DNA of 64,000 bases from Schistocerca nitens (Eukaryota; Arthropoda; Insecta; Orthoptera; Acrididae): the NCBI RefSeq assembly GCF_023898315.1, contig NC_064622.1, forward strand, positions 352,451,234 through 352,515,233, read 5' to 3'. Shown one piece after another: positions 33,380 through 45,847 of this stretch (positions within the stretch are counted from its first letter, which is position 1; every line of letters begins with the position of its first letter). A program made the translations under genes and the position numbers. The notes beneath the pieces are model-generated. The model did not search any database, was not told where the DNA came from, and worked only from the letters and a program-made list of their open reading frames with translations.

Positions 33380-34780
33380 CTGGAGCACGCCCGAAGTTAC
33401 TTCTACGATTTACGTCTGAAAACTTCTCTCTGTCCGCAATGACATCTGTCTTTGGTCTCCTAGAATCTCTACAGTCCAGTCACGCAGTTGCACAGAGTTC
33501 CTTATGCTCGTATTTTGTTCTTTAGGCGGAAGTGCGGAACCGTATCGAATGCTTTCCGAAATTCAAGGAACACGCCATCTACCTGAACACCTGAACCTAC
33601 AGCTTTCTGGGTTTCGTGGACGAAAAGAGCGAGCTGAGTTTCACTCGATCTCCGGCCTCCAGAAATGTCGTAATAAGCGTGCATAAAACATCTTCGAGAA
33701 TTCCACAACTGACCTACACTGGAGATATAGGCATGTGATCCTGCGCTTTTCTTCGACGACCCTTCTTGGAAATGGGACTGTCATGTGCTTCTAGTTATCA
33801 GGAGCACGTAACTCTTCTAGAGACCTACGGTTTACTGCTTCGAGAAGAGGCGGCAATTCTTTCGCATACTCTATGTAGGATCATATTGTCATCCAGTTAC
33901 ATCCACTGACCTTCTTTGTGTTCAACGATTTCAGTTTCTTTTCTGTCCCGTGGTCACTTAGTTCGATATAATCGATCTTGGTCCAACGATTTGACGGAGG
34001 CACTACAGGGCGACCTTACTGTGTGAAACAGTTTTGGAAAAAGATGTTTAGTATTTCGGACTTTCCTGTGTCAGCCTCCATTTCAGTGTCATTATGGTCA
34101 CAGTGTGTCGGGAAAGATGGCTTCGGTCCGTTTAGTGACTTTGCATCAGACCAAAACTTCTTAGGATTATCTGTCAAGTTGGCAGACAGAATTTTACTTT
34201 CGAATTCGTTGAACCCTTCACGTATTACTCTCCTTATGCTGATTTGGTTTCGTTTTGTTTTTATTTATTGTAGCTTTTGGTACATTAAAATGTTCAGTAA
34301 AGTCTCTCTGCTCTCGTAGCGGTTTCCTAACATGACTGTCGAATCACGGTGTATCTCACAACTTTGCCTGCCACATATCTGTTTAAACCCTATTGTATAT
34401 TGCTCTCTAAATCTGTTTAGTGTCGCTATTGCTAAACAGAAAGATCTTCCTCCCTTCCTTTGTATTTCTATTTACTATTCAGTGATGCTGTAACCGCTTC
34501 AAGGCCACTGAATCTCTGTTCTACGCCAACTGAGTCGAAAAGTTCAGGTCTGTCTGTCACTAGCAGGTCTAATATGTTATCTTCACGAGTCGGTTCTCTG
34601 ATTGACTGCTACAGGCAATTTTCGGATAAAGCACTTACAACAATTTCACGCGATCCCCTGTTCTTACTACCCATCCTAAACATATGTGTGCCCCATAATA
34701 TAACTGGTAAGTTAAATCCTCCACCAAAAATTATAACATAACCAGGAAATTTACAAGACATATTCTGCAAGTTTCTCCTG
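33380..34780 (-). mobile_element. LINE (jockey/CR1-like) remnant, minus strand
   Basis: On the minus strand, 34740-34480 gives an endonuclease end (REIVVSALSENCL..., REDNILDLLVTDRPELFDSVGVE), the middle is decayed, and 33708-33502 gives RT palm (FMHAYYDISGGRRSSETQLALFVHETQKAVGSGVQVDGVFLEFRKAFDTVPH). The motif FRKAFDTVPH is the first catalytic region. The copy ends abruptly beside the RTE-like fragment at 33365. It is of the same kind as 12060-17770 and 52185-53320. Confidence 0.72.
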
Positions 34781-34834
34781 TGTTGAGATACTAAACTACA
34801 AATAGTTAATGATTACTTAAAGCTTTAAGCATCT

Positions 34835-35995
34835 ACAATGAAGCTCCAAAGAAACTGGTATAAACATGCGCATTCATATACAGAAATACGTAAACAGGCA
34901 GAATACGGCGTTGCGATCGGCAACGCCTATGCAAGACAACAAATGTCTGGCGAAGTTCTTAGGTCGATTACTGCAGCTACTAGTAGTTTATCAAGATTTA
35001 AGGGACACAGTGTCTCCCAGGTAGCGCTGAAGTGGGGATTTTCACGTACGATTATTTCACGAGTGTACAGAATATCAGGAATCAGGTAAAACAGCAAATC
35101 TCTGATATCGCTGCGCCCTGTAAAAAGATCCTGCAAAAACGGGACCAACGACGACTGAACAGAATTGTCCATCGTGACAGAAGTGCAACCCTTACGCAAA
35201 TTGCTGCAGATTTCAATGCTGGGCCATCAACAAGTGTCAGCGCGCGAACCATTCAAAAAAACATCGTCGATATGGACTTTCGGAGTCGAAGGGCAACTCG
35301 AGTATTCTTGATGACTGCAAGACACAAAGCTTTACACCTCGCCTGGGCCCGTCAACACCGACATTGGACTGTAGATTACTGGTAACATGTTGCCTGGTCG
35401 GCCGAGCCTCGTTTCAAATGGTGTCGAGTGGATGGATTTGTACGGGTGTGGAGACGACCTCAGGGATCCATGGACTCGGCATGTCAACAGGGGACTGTTG
35501 AAGCTGGTGGAGGCTCTGTAATGGTGTGGGACATGTGCAGTAGGGATGATATGGGACCCCTCATAGGTCTAGGTACGACATTACGACACTGACAGGTGAC
35601 TACGAAGCATCCAGTGTGATCACCACCTGCGTCCATTCATGTCCACTGTGCATTTCGGAGTACTTGGGCAATTACAACAGGACAATGCGACATTCTACAC
35701 ATCATAATTCCTACAGAGTGGCTCCATAAGCACTCTTCTGATTTTAAACACTTTCGCTGGCCACCAGACTCCCCAGACATGAACATTATTGGATGCATTG
35801 CAACCTGCTGTTCAGAAGAGATCTCGATCCTCTTGTGCACTTATGGACAGTCCTGCAGGATTCATGATGTCATTCCCATCCAGCACTCCTTCAGACATTA
35901 GTCGAGTCCATGCCATGTCGTGCTGCGGCACTTATGCGTGCTCGCGGGGGCTTTGCACGATATTAGGCAGGTGTACCAGTTTCTTCAGTGTAAAT
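34835..35995 (+). mobile_element. Inactive Tc1-like transposon
   Basis: The outer ends share an inverted AAGAAACTGGTA motif (34848-34862 as AAAGAAACTGGTATA; 35968-35981 as TACCAGTTTCTTCA). Inside are N-terminal HTH fragments (GHSVSQVALKWGFSRTIISRVYR at about 35005-35075), the linker and second HTH (35155-35385: RNRIVHRDRSATLTQIAADFNAG, then MTARHKALHLAWARQHRHWT), and decayed catalytic parts: the FQQDNA counterpart near 35670 and WPPDSPDMNIIG near 35757. Stops and deletions are numerous, and the third catalytic Glu is lost in a deletion after NII. Confidence 0.85.
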
Positions 35996-36078
35996 GAGAT
36001 AGTGAACTAATGCCATGACTTATGACTCCTCCAAAAAAATTTAAAAGCTTTATGCTAGCTTTAGTTTGATAAAATATA

Positions 36079-36844
36079 CGAGGGCTATCCACAAAGTACA
36101 TTACGTTTTGGAATTAAAAATAAATAAAGTATTGGAAATTTTTTTTATTATATACAGATGAAAGCCACACTTAAATACTACTTTTCTACATAGTTGCCAT
36201 TTAAATTAAGGCACTTATCGCAGCGATGGACAAGCTTGGAAATTCATTCGTCGTAAAATTCGGCCGCCTGCGCCTTCAACCACGTGGTTACCTCTTCTTG
36301 AAGCTGTGCGTCGTCATCAAAACGCTGCATAGCCAACTACTTCTTCATTGCTGGGAATAAGTGGAAGTCGCTCGGTGCCAGGTCGGGACTGTGCGGCGGA
36401 TGAGGAAACAACTCCCACTTAAAAGATTCGAGAACTTCACGAGTGGCATTTGCCGTGTGGGCCCGGGCGTTGTCGTGAATCAGCAAGATCTTTGAGCCCA
36501 ACTTTCCCCTGCGCTTGTTTTGTATTGCTCTTCTGAGGTTGTGCAGAGTTTGGCAATACCTTTTAGAGTTTATTGTAGTGCCTCTTTCCAGGAAATCCAC
36601 AAAAATCACACCTTTTCTGTCCCAAAAGACAGTCATTTCGTGGTTGAAGGCGCAGGCGGTCGAATTTTACGACGAAGGAATTTTCAAGCTCGTCCATCGC
36701 TACGATAAGTGCCTTAATTTAAATGGCAACTATGTATAAAAGTAGTATTTAAGTGTGGCTTTCATCTGTATATAATTAAAAAAATTTCCAATACTTTATT
36801 TATTTTTAATTCCAAAACGTAATGTACTTTGTGGATAGCCCTCG
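36079..36844. mobile_element. Mariner-derived foldback element with 206-bp arms
   Basis: Arms 36079-36284 and 36639-36844 are equal-length inverted copies with few mismatches; outer TA dinucleotides flank them. Both arms carry the C-terminal transposase codons (WLKAQA.EFYDE.I.KLVHR.DKCLNLNGNYV) facing inward. The left arm is continuous with a minus-strand transposase fragment, and the right arm begins abruptly at that fragment's truncated 5' side. The element is therefore two mariner 3' ends joined in opposite orientation. Confidence 0.9.
36285..36638 (-). pseudogene. Mariner transposase C-terminal half
   Basis: Minus frame 36636-36337 reads MTVFWDRKGVIFVDFLERGTTINSKRYCQTL, then LLIHDNARAHTANATREVLES, then HPPHSPDLAPSDFHLFPAMKK and a stop. 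IHDNARAHT and APSDFHLF supply the second and third catalytic Asp with 34 residues between, the mariner DD34D pattern. The N-terminal DNA-binding domain and the first Asp are gone. The reading continues beyond the stop into the left arm. Confidence 0.9.
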
Positions 36845-39420
36845 TATATTAAAATATTGGGTGGGAGTCATTCTTGTTTTCCTATAAATTTAATCTTACT
36901 ACAAGTTGGATCTCTGACTTACATCCGTCTCTAATTTAAAAAAAAATTTCCGGACTTTAATCAACAATGTTAAACACTGTCTTAGACGACGAATTGTTGA
37001 AACTACACTTTTTTTATTTCCTCTCATACGGCTTCGGAAATGTCGGAGGTACTAGAACTTATGAAACATCTATGCAAGATGCACAGGGAATCTTGCTGAT
37101 TAATGAATATTTCGAGCTCTCATGTTACTAATGAGGATCACCGACGCAATAATTTTGGTGGCAGAGTTGTCTTCGTAGCTATTTTATGGACACAAAAATG
37201 CTATTATGTTCCATTTTATTCCTGTCACACATCGATCTCAGTAGAATAGAGCACTGACGATCTGTGGTGCCAACGGAACTTTAGTCAGAGGTAGCCGATT
37301 GCAGTCCTCGCCGTGTGAATAGTTTTTTTGTCCGGTGTTAGGCCAACTAGGGGAGTAGAGGTAGTGTACGGAACTTGTTTCGCACTTCTGTCAGCGGAAT
37401 GTAAATGTCATACTACAAGTGACTGTATTAATGCGCATCACGGTTACTGAGCTATTCGCACGAGGCTTCCAAAGAGCTGTATAACCTTGCTAGAAAATTA
37501 AGCTGTGGACGAAGTTGATTCGAGAGCATCATTGCTCCACCTGCAAGAACGACCAGTTTCTGTGCAGATGCAGGACAGAGGGGTCTGGTTCCCCGCAGCA
37601 CTAGAATCGTGTCACATCTTCTGTTGTGCTCCTGAGTTAATTAGAATGTCAATACACAATTATCATATTTATTTCTGCAGTCCCACTTGATTTTCGCTAC
37701 CTGCAGGATACTGATAATCGTGTGTAATGATTTATACAGTTCTTGTCTATTACTTATCTAGCCACACTTCACTGTGACCGGCTGAGACCGGGGAACTTCT
37801 TCACTTTTCCTCGGATACACGTCTTCTGCACAGACACCACTGGAAGGCGAAAACTTCATTCTACATAGAAGAACTTATCGTTCAAAACGTACTAAGGTTC
37901 ATTTTCTGTTTAAAAATGTATCAAGATTAATGTTTAATGAAAATAACTCGAGCTAAAAACGTTGTAATAGATCTGGATTATTTTCCTTTGGTTCAAAATG
38001 TTATTGATCAATCTCCTGCCTGAAATGATGCATGTACTACAATCTAATATTCAGTAACACTGTATTTTGTATTGAAATACTGCACCCACAGTTAGAAGAC
38101 GCTAATAAGAGAGTTTCTTAGCAGAGAACTTGAGATTAATTGGGAGATTCGCGATATTCGTACTTTCCCGTTATTGTGACGAAGAAATGCTTCGAAATGT
38201 CATAGAATCCCACGCGTTAATTTCAAGTCGGCTGTTGTCGTAAAGAAGTCTCTGTAACTAAGATGTAGTATTACACGCGTTTTCCGATATGACTTAAGAT
38301 AGTCATCAGCAACAATAGCAAACGATTTTCAGGATGCCAAGTATAAAGAGACTTTATAACGTGAAGTGCTGTCCAACATTATCTAATCTACGCACAGCAC
38401 AAGCTAAGAAAGCAACTTTTCAAATATCTTACAAGAAGAATTAATTTCAGTTTGAAACCACAGTTATTCGCAAAGACTGACATGTATCATTTAATATGTT
38501 TGCTTGATAATGTTCTCTTAGCAACTGTTGATGCATCAAACTGCAACTTTTGAAAACTATATAAGTTTATTCATCAAGATATTGAATATCTGCTATTACT
38601 AAATTTATACGGATCTCGTTCTGCTTCGTAGAAATTCTGATTTATGTCGAAAACTTCATCCACATCTGCAAATCCCTCTGAGGAGCGTGAGAGAATGTAC
38701 TTCACGCTGTAGCAGTTACTAGAGCTTTCTCGCGTTCCTTTCGTGTACGGAGCGCAGGAGGTAAGATTCCCTTTGTGCTCGCTGGCAGCTTGAGGATGTT
38801 GGAATATACTTGTTACACGGTTTTACACAAGCAATCACGTAAACTGATGGTGATTTGGTAGCCATTTCAAGAACTGCTCGCCTGTTGTACTTGTGGAGTA
38901 TGTGATCTTTTCAAGAGTCAGTACAGCGGTGAGACCGGCAATACGTAGCGTTTCTGTAAGTTTCTGTTCTGCAAACCGAAACATCGAGGTTTTCCATAAG
39001 GTGTTGATCTCTCTATTCTCCTATTGCTTGTTTAATAAAACACTCTGTTTTAAGATTATCTCAAGAGCTGCTGTAAAGTGATTTTATGCCATTTATGGTG
39101 TGTATTAGCAAAAGAAGCAAAATTAAATCCATCAAAAAGAGAAACATAGCCGTTACTCATAACTGATGCTGCTTCTTCAAGTCAGAAAAGGTTAACAGTT
39201 CAGACAAAAATAACCCAGCAACTTTGTTTCGACTTTGGCAGAATCCCGTAAACCATCATATTTTTAATAGTGAACGACTGGTCTGGAAACTTACAAACGG
39301 ATTTTCTCCTTGTTCTTCACCTAAGAAATATGAAAATAATTTTCAGCGAATGGTATACCATCATTCTGTTCCTATCCCCATTCAGCGGTGATCCCCTTCA
39401 CTTTAAGAGTCCTTTGATGA
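36845..39420. other. Unannotated interval
   Basis: No convincing coding sequence. At 38660-38765 a stretch (CACGCTGTAGCAGTTACTAG..TTTCTCGCGTTCCTTTCGTGTACGGAGCGCAGG) is reminiscent of the 3' end of a jockey-like LINE family, but the match is too weak to call. Confidence 0.45.
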
Positions 39421-39556
<136 letters not shown>

Positions 39557-40999
39557 CTTGACTACTCTCAAGCGGTTCATAAAGTAATGACAATCACATT
39601 TTTATAACATTGTGATCCAGAGACACACAGGTACCACATTTGTTATTCCTAATGGAAAAATGCCGGATTTTTGCTACAGACTAGAACTGACCCAATAAAA
39701 CTCTTTCGTAACTATGAAGCTGTGAACACAATGGCGACTCACAGAACCTTGCTAACTATTCCTGAAAGTCAATATTAGTGTTGAATTAAAAGGTAAGAAG
39801 ATTCATTCCCTCGCTCTGTGCAGGGACAAGAACGGAAAGATGGTACAGTATTTGCTGTACTTTTTCATATGCCAAATATAACTAAAGCGCGGACAGTTAA
39901 AAAAATACCCTGGGGTTACAGGATTCCCCTGATCCAGCAATAGAATTCGCGATTTATTTTCGTCTGAGTTGTTAAACTTTTTTCTTAAGAGAAGTGTCAT
40001 CAGTTACGAGTTTTGAGTAACACATACATTTATGCAACTGCCACATAAAATTTTGCTTTTTTGCCAAAACACACTATAAACTGCTCAGATTTCCCTTTGA
40101 ATAGCCATCGCGACAGAAACTTGAAATAGAATGTCTTATTAAACAAGTAATGGATGACCAAAGAGGTCAATATCTTTCAGAAAACGTCATTGAGTCGGAT
40201 TTGCTGTAACATAAGAGAAGAAATAGCACCTCTATTTTCATACTAGCATGTTCTGCTTTTGATACCTATAAATAAATTTTTAAGTCTTACAATAATGGAC
40301 TGAAAAAAAATTAAATACAAACTGTAGCCTCGGTTACATCAACAAAGATAAGGAAGTTCCTTATGGTAAGCATATGGCAAAATACTCTCCTTATTGTGTG
40401 TTATCATTTGCAACAATCTGGTTTCAATATCGCGAGGGGTTTAATAAATATGACGTATGTTATGAAGTTATCTTTCCCGCACGCGTGCGATCGGAAGTGA
40501 AAGTGCTACATAAATTCCTTTTTACTCGAGGTTGGGGATAGATGACGATCTCCTCCCAAGTATATTAAATATCTTAGCTACATTTCATCCGTAGCAAAAT
40601 ACGGTGTAATATGCGCCAATCGCAAAATCATAGCGACTAATATTTTTCAATACTGCGAGTATTTACCAGGAAGGTGACATATATAGTTCTACGTAACTAA
40701 AAATCAAATTTTTTTGATGAGTTGTTTCTGTAAAATCTTGTGAGAAGAACTATAGAGATAATGGAGCGCTCATGACGTTCTACCCGTAATGGCTCAGCTA
40801 CACCTTGTCTACCAGGCTAACCAGCGTTCTCTGTGTGCTTCCGCAGTCACGTATAGCTGTGCTGTGCACCGCGGCGAGTAGCAATGAAGACTGCCGACTT
40901 TCTTTCTCTTCTTATACTTAGACTTTTGGAATAGTAAATGTACAGGAACGGGAATACATATAAAAAAAGTATCATTGCTTGTGTGCATTGGTTCCTCTC
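39557..40999. other. Unannotated AT-rich interval
   Basis: Nothing recognised on either strand. Confidence 0.5.
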
Positions 41000-41335
41000 A
41001 GATGATCAGGCAGTGGTGAAGATAATATATGCTTTAAGCTAAGAAAATTGTTAGAAGAATTTGACAAGTGGAGATTAAAGGTAAATTTTGAGGACACTGT
41101 ATACCTGTGGAGTGGTGAAAATGTAACAAACTTGAAAGTAGTGGGTCAGCATGTCAAACTTACTAGAAAAGGTAAAAACAAATTGAGAATTGTTGAAATG
41201 GACTGTCTCAAAAGATCCTATGGAATATCTCAGCGAGACAACGTAAGAAATACAACTATTAGGGAAATGACCCAGAATCAAGAAAGTTGGCCTGGTACGT
41301 CTCCTAGGAGAGTAGCGCCTTTAAAAAAATGAGAC
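41000..41335 (+). mobile_element. LINE fragment with internal deletion
   Basis: The 94-residue frame at 41048-41332 joins two LINE landmarks: LLEEFDKWRLKVNFEDTVYLWSGE (after the RT catalytic box) directly to RIVEMDCLKRSYGISQRDNVRNTTIREMTQ (the C-terminal EMDFLRRSAR..R..R.RN..IRE block of R1/RTE-like proteins). The intervening thumb sequence is missing, indicating an internal deletion that happens to keep the frame. Confidence 0.65.
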
Positions 41336-41340
41336 GGGAC

Positions 41341-41549
41341 ATTCTGCAACAATGAGGGCCAACCTCTGCGGGTTGGTGTCGCAACCAGATAAGCAAGTCA
41401 CCAAAATCATCGAAATTTTTTTTTTCGTGTCTTAAATACTATTTCACCTTTACGATGTTTCGCCGTGTTCAGATGTTCGAACCACTTATCGAAATGTTTT
41501 CGATGTCACACAGTATTTTATTGCGCCTACTCATCCCAGAAACTAAGAA
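41341..41549. other. Unannotated interval
   Basis: Short interval containing an A-run, no recognised feature. Confidence 0.4.
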
Positions 41550-41990
41550 AGGTAATCAGACCTACTTGAATCTGACGATGGCACCTGTGTTGGAGTTGTA
41601 AGATGAGAGTCTGATGAGATCGCTATCAAGTGCTGAGAAGCACACTCTCTGAGTCTGCAGTTGTTAGCTGTGTAACTACAGATAACGAAAATCACTCAGT
41701 ACATTGTTTTCAGCTCGTCATGAATGACTAGCCACTTTAAATGTCGATAAATGCAAGGTAATGTGATTTATTAGCAGAGAAATGAAACGTTAGATTTGAA
41801 AACTTCTTAGCGATAGACTTCTGCATCCAACTATTCAGTCTATATTAGTCGTGATAAAGAGCCGTTACGGTAGAATGAGGACATAAAATCTGTTAGAGAG
41901 ACGGCAAAACACGAGTTTGTCTAATGAGTATGGTTGCATACTCATTACTCGTTAGACAACCATACTCAAATCACGAGTTCGTCTAATGAG
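41550..41990 (+). repeat. Dispersed repeat, copy 2 (shared with 18090-18520)
   Basis: Collinear blocks with 18090-18520. Its right end contains an added local rearrangement: a GTCTAATGAGTA..G inverted repeat followed by a direct copy (41905-41995). Confidence 0.65.
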
Positions 41991-42059
41991 TGAGTTCTTA
42001 TAGAGAATGGTAATTCTGAAGTGAATAAAGTGTGACCTGCTCTTTAATAACGGCTCAGT

Positions 42060-42630
42060 TCGAAATGCTTCAAAAATGATGATAATAAGTATTAAGAAGA
42101 AAAAGTAAAATCAACAGTTCAGCCACCAAGCCATGTTCGTCAGTGATGAAACACTAGAAGACACGTCTACACCTGACAAATGGCAACAAAACTATGATAA
42201 CTGAGTGAATTAGGATTTGAGAGACAAAGAAGGTACAGTTTTAGCCCCTTATCTTTTAGCACTAAATCCAATTCTGTCTATACTTAATTCAAATTGATAT
42301 AGTTTCGTTATCGAAAGCAGCAACGGCTTAAAGAATGTGTTAAATCGTCTGATGTACATGGATGACATTAAGCTACATGTCTCAATAGAAGCACAGATGA
42401 ATTACGTCCTGTAAGCTGCAAAAATGATTGCTTGAACTATAGACGTCACTTGGTTAGAAGAATGGACGTAAGGAAGGGAAAGATCCACCCTACTGGATTA
42501 GAGGAGAATGTTAGATACTATGAACATGACACCTAGAACTAATTAGATCTACAAGGAAGACTGCAGATTCAGGTAATAATAAGACAACAAATACAGAGTT
42601 CATATATCAACGTAATATTCTCATCTTATT
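42060..42630 (+). mobile_element. Degenerate LINE RT, copy 2 (R2/NeSL-like)
   Basis: Contains LMYMDDIKLHVSIEAQMNYVL at about 42349-42412, the catalytic YxDD motif with the HLLYMDDIKLYA context of R2/NeSL-type LINEs, followed by the block shared with copy 1 at 25730-25830. Stops interrupt it on both sides of the motif. Confidence 0.65.
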
Positions 42631-42724
42631 GTGATGGAAGCCTCAGGTGACGTCTTCCATGTTGTGTTTTTGAACTCTGACTGCTGCAAAACACACTGCA
42701 TTTCCTTTTTCTGTTTACTCCGAC

Positions 42725-43640
42725 ATGTTTCGACACCTATGTGTCACCTATCTCGTTTTATTTATTTAAAAATGTTATACAAGTTTTGTGGTTGTTTTCT
42801 ATTTTAAGTATAAAAATTATAAATTATGCATTTCGATTTTCGTTTGGTTTGCTCACGTGGAATTATTTTGAGGAAAGGGTTCGGTATAGGTTTGCTTGCA
42901 TTTACGCCATTTTACGGTTTTACGGCATGTCAGCTGCGAAGCAGTCGGGAGAACTTAGAGAGTTATTCATTTTGAAGTGTTTTTTAGAGATTAGTGGTCG
43001 TGTGTGTCCTAGGTTTGCATTTCCCATCTTGTTGTACATCACTGACGTGCTTTGGTTGTAATTACATACGCAGTCTTCCACACCTGTTACACTTCGCCCA
43101 CATCTGGTATCACACGTTTTCGTACACAGGACAAGACGTGGGAGTTAACTATCGGAGCGTTAGTCACCGAGAGACGCAGTTATTGTGTGCGTCTGTGTGT
43201 GTGAGTGGGTGTATGTGTGTGTGTGTGAGAGAGAGAGAGAGGGAGAGAGAGAGGTGGGGGACGAAAGGGGTTGAGAAACAGGTGATTTTGGAGTATCGAT
43301 CATGTTTCATACACTATGTTTACTTTGAGAAATTTAGCGTTGCAAACAGTGCTTGCTGCATAGTATTGTGAGTTTTCTTTCCTTGAATTACTGGTTCTTC
43401 AGCGTCGTAGTTATCCTCTATTATTAGCTTTTGGTAGAGTGTGTTGCTTTCTGTGGTTATCAACAGTTTCAGTATCATTTGGATGATGGTTTTCTTCTAT
43501 GATATAGTTTGAAAAAGTGAAGCGTGTATTGTCACTTTTTAAGGCTCTGGCGTGTTCGGAATACCTAGTTGCGATGTGCCTGCATGTTTCACTTATGTAG
43601 ACAAACTTACATAATTGACAGATTGTATAGCGGAGTCACG
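42725..43640 (-). mobile_element. Penelope-like element remnant with GIY-YIG domain
   Basis: On the minus strand at about 43625-43460 the frame reads CQLCKFVYISETCRHIATRYSEHARALKSDN..FSNYIIEENHHPND. This follows the C-terminal GIY-YIG endonuclease of Penelope-like retroelements (two Cys before the GIY-like strand, an Arg-rich helix, a Glu in YSEH and the HxxxxxH-like end). The GIY itself has become VYIS, and the RT that should lie upstream (above 43640) is missing. Near 42749-42725 the minus strand carries ACACATAGGTGTCGAAACATGT, a motif common at Penelope-like ends. Microsatellite GT/GA repeats at 43190-43256 lie inside. Confidence 0.65.
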
Positions 43641-44949
43641 AACGATGACCGGTGAGTTTAGCCTTGTTCGACGCACCTACGTCATGCATTCTCCGACAGC
43701 CAATGTGAGCTGCGTAGTGCTCTGAGCGCTCTGGTCTGAATTTTGTAGCCAACGCGAGCATTCGAAGTGATCGTAGCGTTATTTAGCAAATTTTTATTCC
43801 ATTTGTTGTTAGTTGCCATCGCTGATGGTAATAGTAAGCGACAAATTCTACATAAGCAAGCGGCAGACATGATTTGCAAGATAAGTGCTTTCTTCAAGCG
43901 GAAAGCGCGTGTATGAGCGTACGATAGCTGTCGCTTGGAACCGGCAGCAATGCACTCTCCACCTGTGCCTCGACTTCCGTGAATCACTATAGTTCGTGAA
44001 CGAGTATATAATTTTGTTCAGTTTGTCTGTGTAGGTGTTGTTGCAGAGTTTTTTCTGTACTATTTTGGTTGTGCGCTTTGCTTTTTATAGTAATTGTTTT
44101 TTCAGTATGTTCGCCACCCTGTGGACGTTTTTGTTGTTGTGTGTTACAACATAGCATGCAGCATTCCTTATGAAGTGTGCCGGCTTTGCTGTGATTGTCA
44201 CGTGTTGGTTTCACAGGCTCTTTGAGGTGGTTTATATTTTATTATCGGTTTGTCCGTTGCTCTTTTTATTGTGCTCTTTTATTGTGTTGTTGTTTACTGT
44301 TTGTGTGTTGTACCTATTTTGGCTATCAGCTGTATTGTGTTTAGTTTATATCCGTTGGGGTTCTATTAAGTGACAATAATTCAGTGTCTGTTGACGAGTA
44401 CGGCTATATAAGTTTACTTCCAAATCTCGTTCTGAGTATATAAAATATGATACCAGGTGAGGGAGGACTGCAAAAGATTTGATAAAAGTGTAGGTAATTT
44501 CAGCTGTGCCGTAAATCTGAAATTCACTGCACGCCCCACGCCGTTCTTCTTCCCTCGCCGAGCGCTGCTGTCACGCTAGTGTTAAGACTATAGGTTGCAG
44601 TCTGTGCCGTCTGTGGCGAAGCTAGTTCCGCTCCTAGCTGGCATGGGGCGCGGGAGACGGAGCAAGACTGTTAGCTGCTCCGCTTGCAACAGGGAAATAC
44701 TGTTCAATGAACCGTGCCTGAAGCCCGACCAACAGGCATTATATGCATTGATCAAAAATGATAGCGCATTGAGAATGACTAGTTTCTAGCTGAAATCTGG
44801 ATCTGCCAATAAAATTTAAAAAGGACGACTGATAGCTGAAATCTATTATTTACAAGTCAATATAACAGTGAGTGCAACAGCCTTCTGAATGAAAGGTAAC
44901 CTGCTAAAGACCATTGTTCAAATATTTTAGAGAGGACAATGCTATAATA
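43641..44949. other. Unannotated interval
   Basis: A 101-residue minus frame (43682-43987) and a 64-residue plus frame (44595-44789, with CSACNREILFNEPCL) have no recognisable family. The latter has two CxxC-like cysteines but is too short to interpret. Confidence 0.4.
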
Positions 44950-45846
44950 GAGTTCCTGACATCCTCACGTTTTTTCTGTTCTGTTGATCGAGTGCATACA
45001 CTTTTCTTGGAAGAGTTCTTTCATAGCGGGTTCGAATTATAGTACCCTGATAATGTTCTGTTGGCATTTGTCAGATCTCTCTGTACTGCATCAAAGTTTT
45101 TGCTATGAACAGAAAGGGCTATACCATCAGCATAGAGAAAATTTAATTTATTCAAAGTCAGGGGCTGATTCCTGTGCTACATGCTGAAGAACGTTGAAGG
45201 TAGTCCACTTCCTTAAGTAAGCTATTTTTCTGTGCTCTATAGTCAGTACTATGTCTTTGGAAATCAACGAAAAACTATCACCGTTGCACAAGTAAGCTGA
45301 TAAACTCCGTGAAATGTAGTACCTGGGAATGTTGTAGAATTTATGTAGTAGCCAGTGACTGACAATGTCATATGCTGTTGTCAGATCCGCGAAAGCCACA
45401 CTAGTAACATGAGGAGTTTCAAACTCTTACTTTACTAAGATTCAAGAGCTGCCATGTGCAGCTACGCCCAAATTGAAACGCTGGAAGCAGAGAACCAATA
45501 ATACAGACAAATCTGTTCAGAAACACTCGTTCTAGCTGTTTGTAAAGGCTGCTGAAAAGGCAAACTTGTCTATAGTGCTTGGCAGTCGTTTCTTCCCTTC
45601 CTTGGTTTAAGATGAACTATACTCTGCTCTTTCGTCATACCTGTGGTATCTGACATCTGCTGTTGCAAGTGTTGAGAACCTGTAGGATCCACTATTTTGT
45701 TGATAGGTGACAGGTCTTAATTTGTTCTAATGGAATGTCGTCTAAGCCGGCAACTCTAGCGCTTTTCTTTTTCTTGGCAGCCACTTTGAGTTCTAGTATC
45801 TGAAATAGGCTAGTAAGAGCGTCACATTCCTTCACCCCTACATAGT
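44950..45846 (-). mobile_element. LINE (jockey/I-like) RT remnant, 3' part
   Basis: On the minus strand from 45846: KKKSARVAGLDDIPLEQIK (RT entry), an RQVCLFSSLYKQLERVFLNRF segment, TWQLLNL, then frame 45399-45148 with VAFADLTTAYDIVSHWLL, the first catalytic palm motif, and FLYADGIALSVHSKNFDAV, the YADD counterpart with one Asp replaced. Stops and shifts are frequent. The mariner-like element at 45848 interrupts it. Confidence 0.72.
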
Positions 45847-45847
45847 A

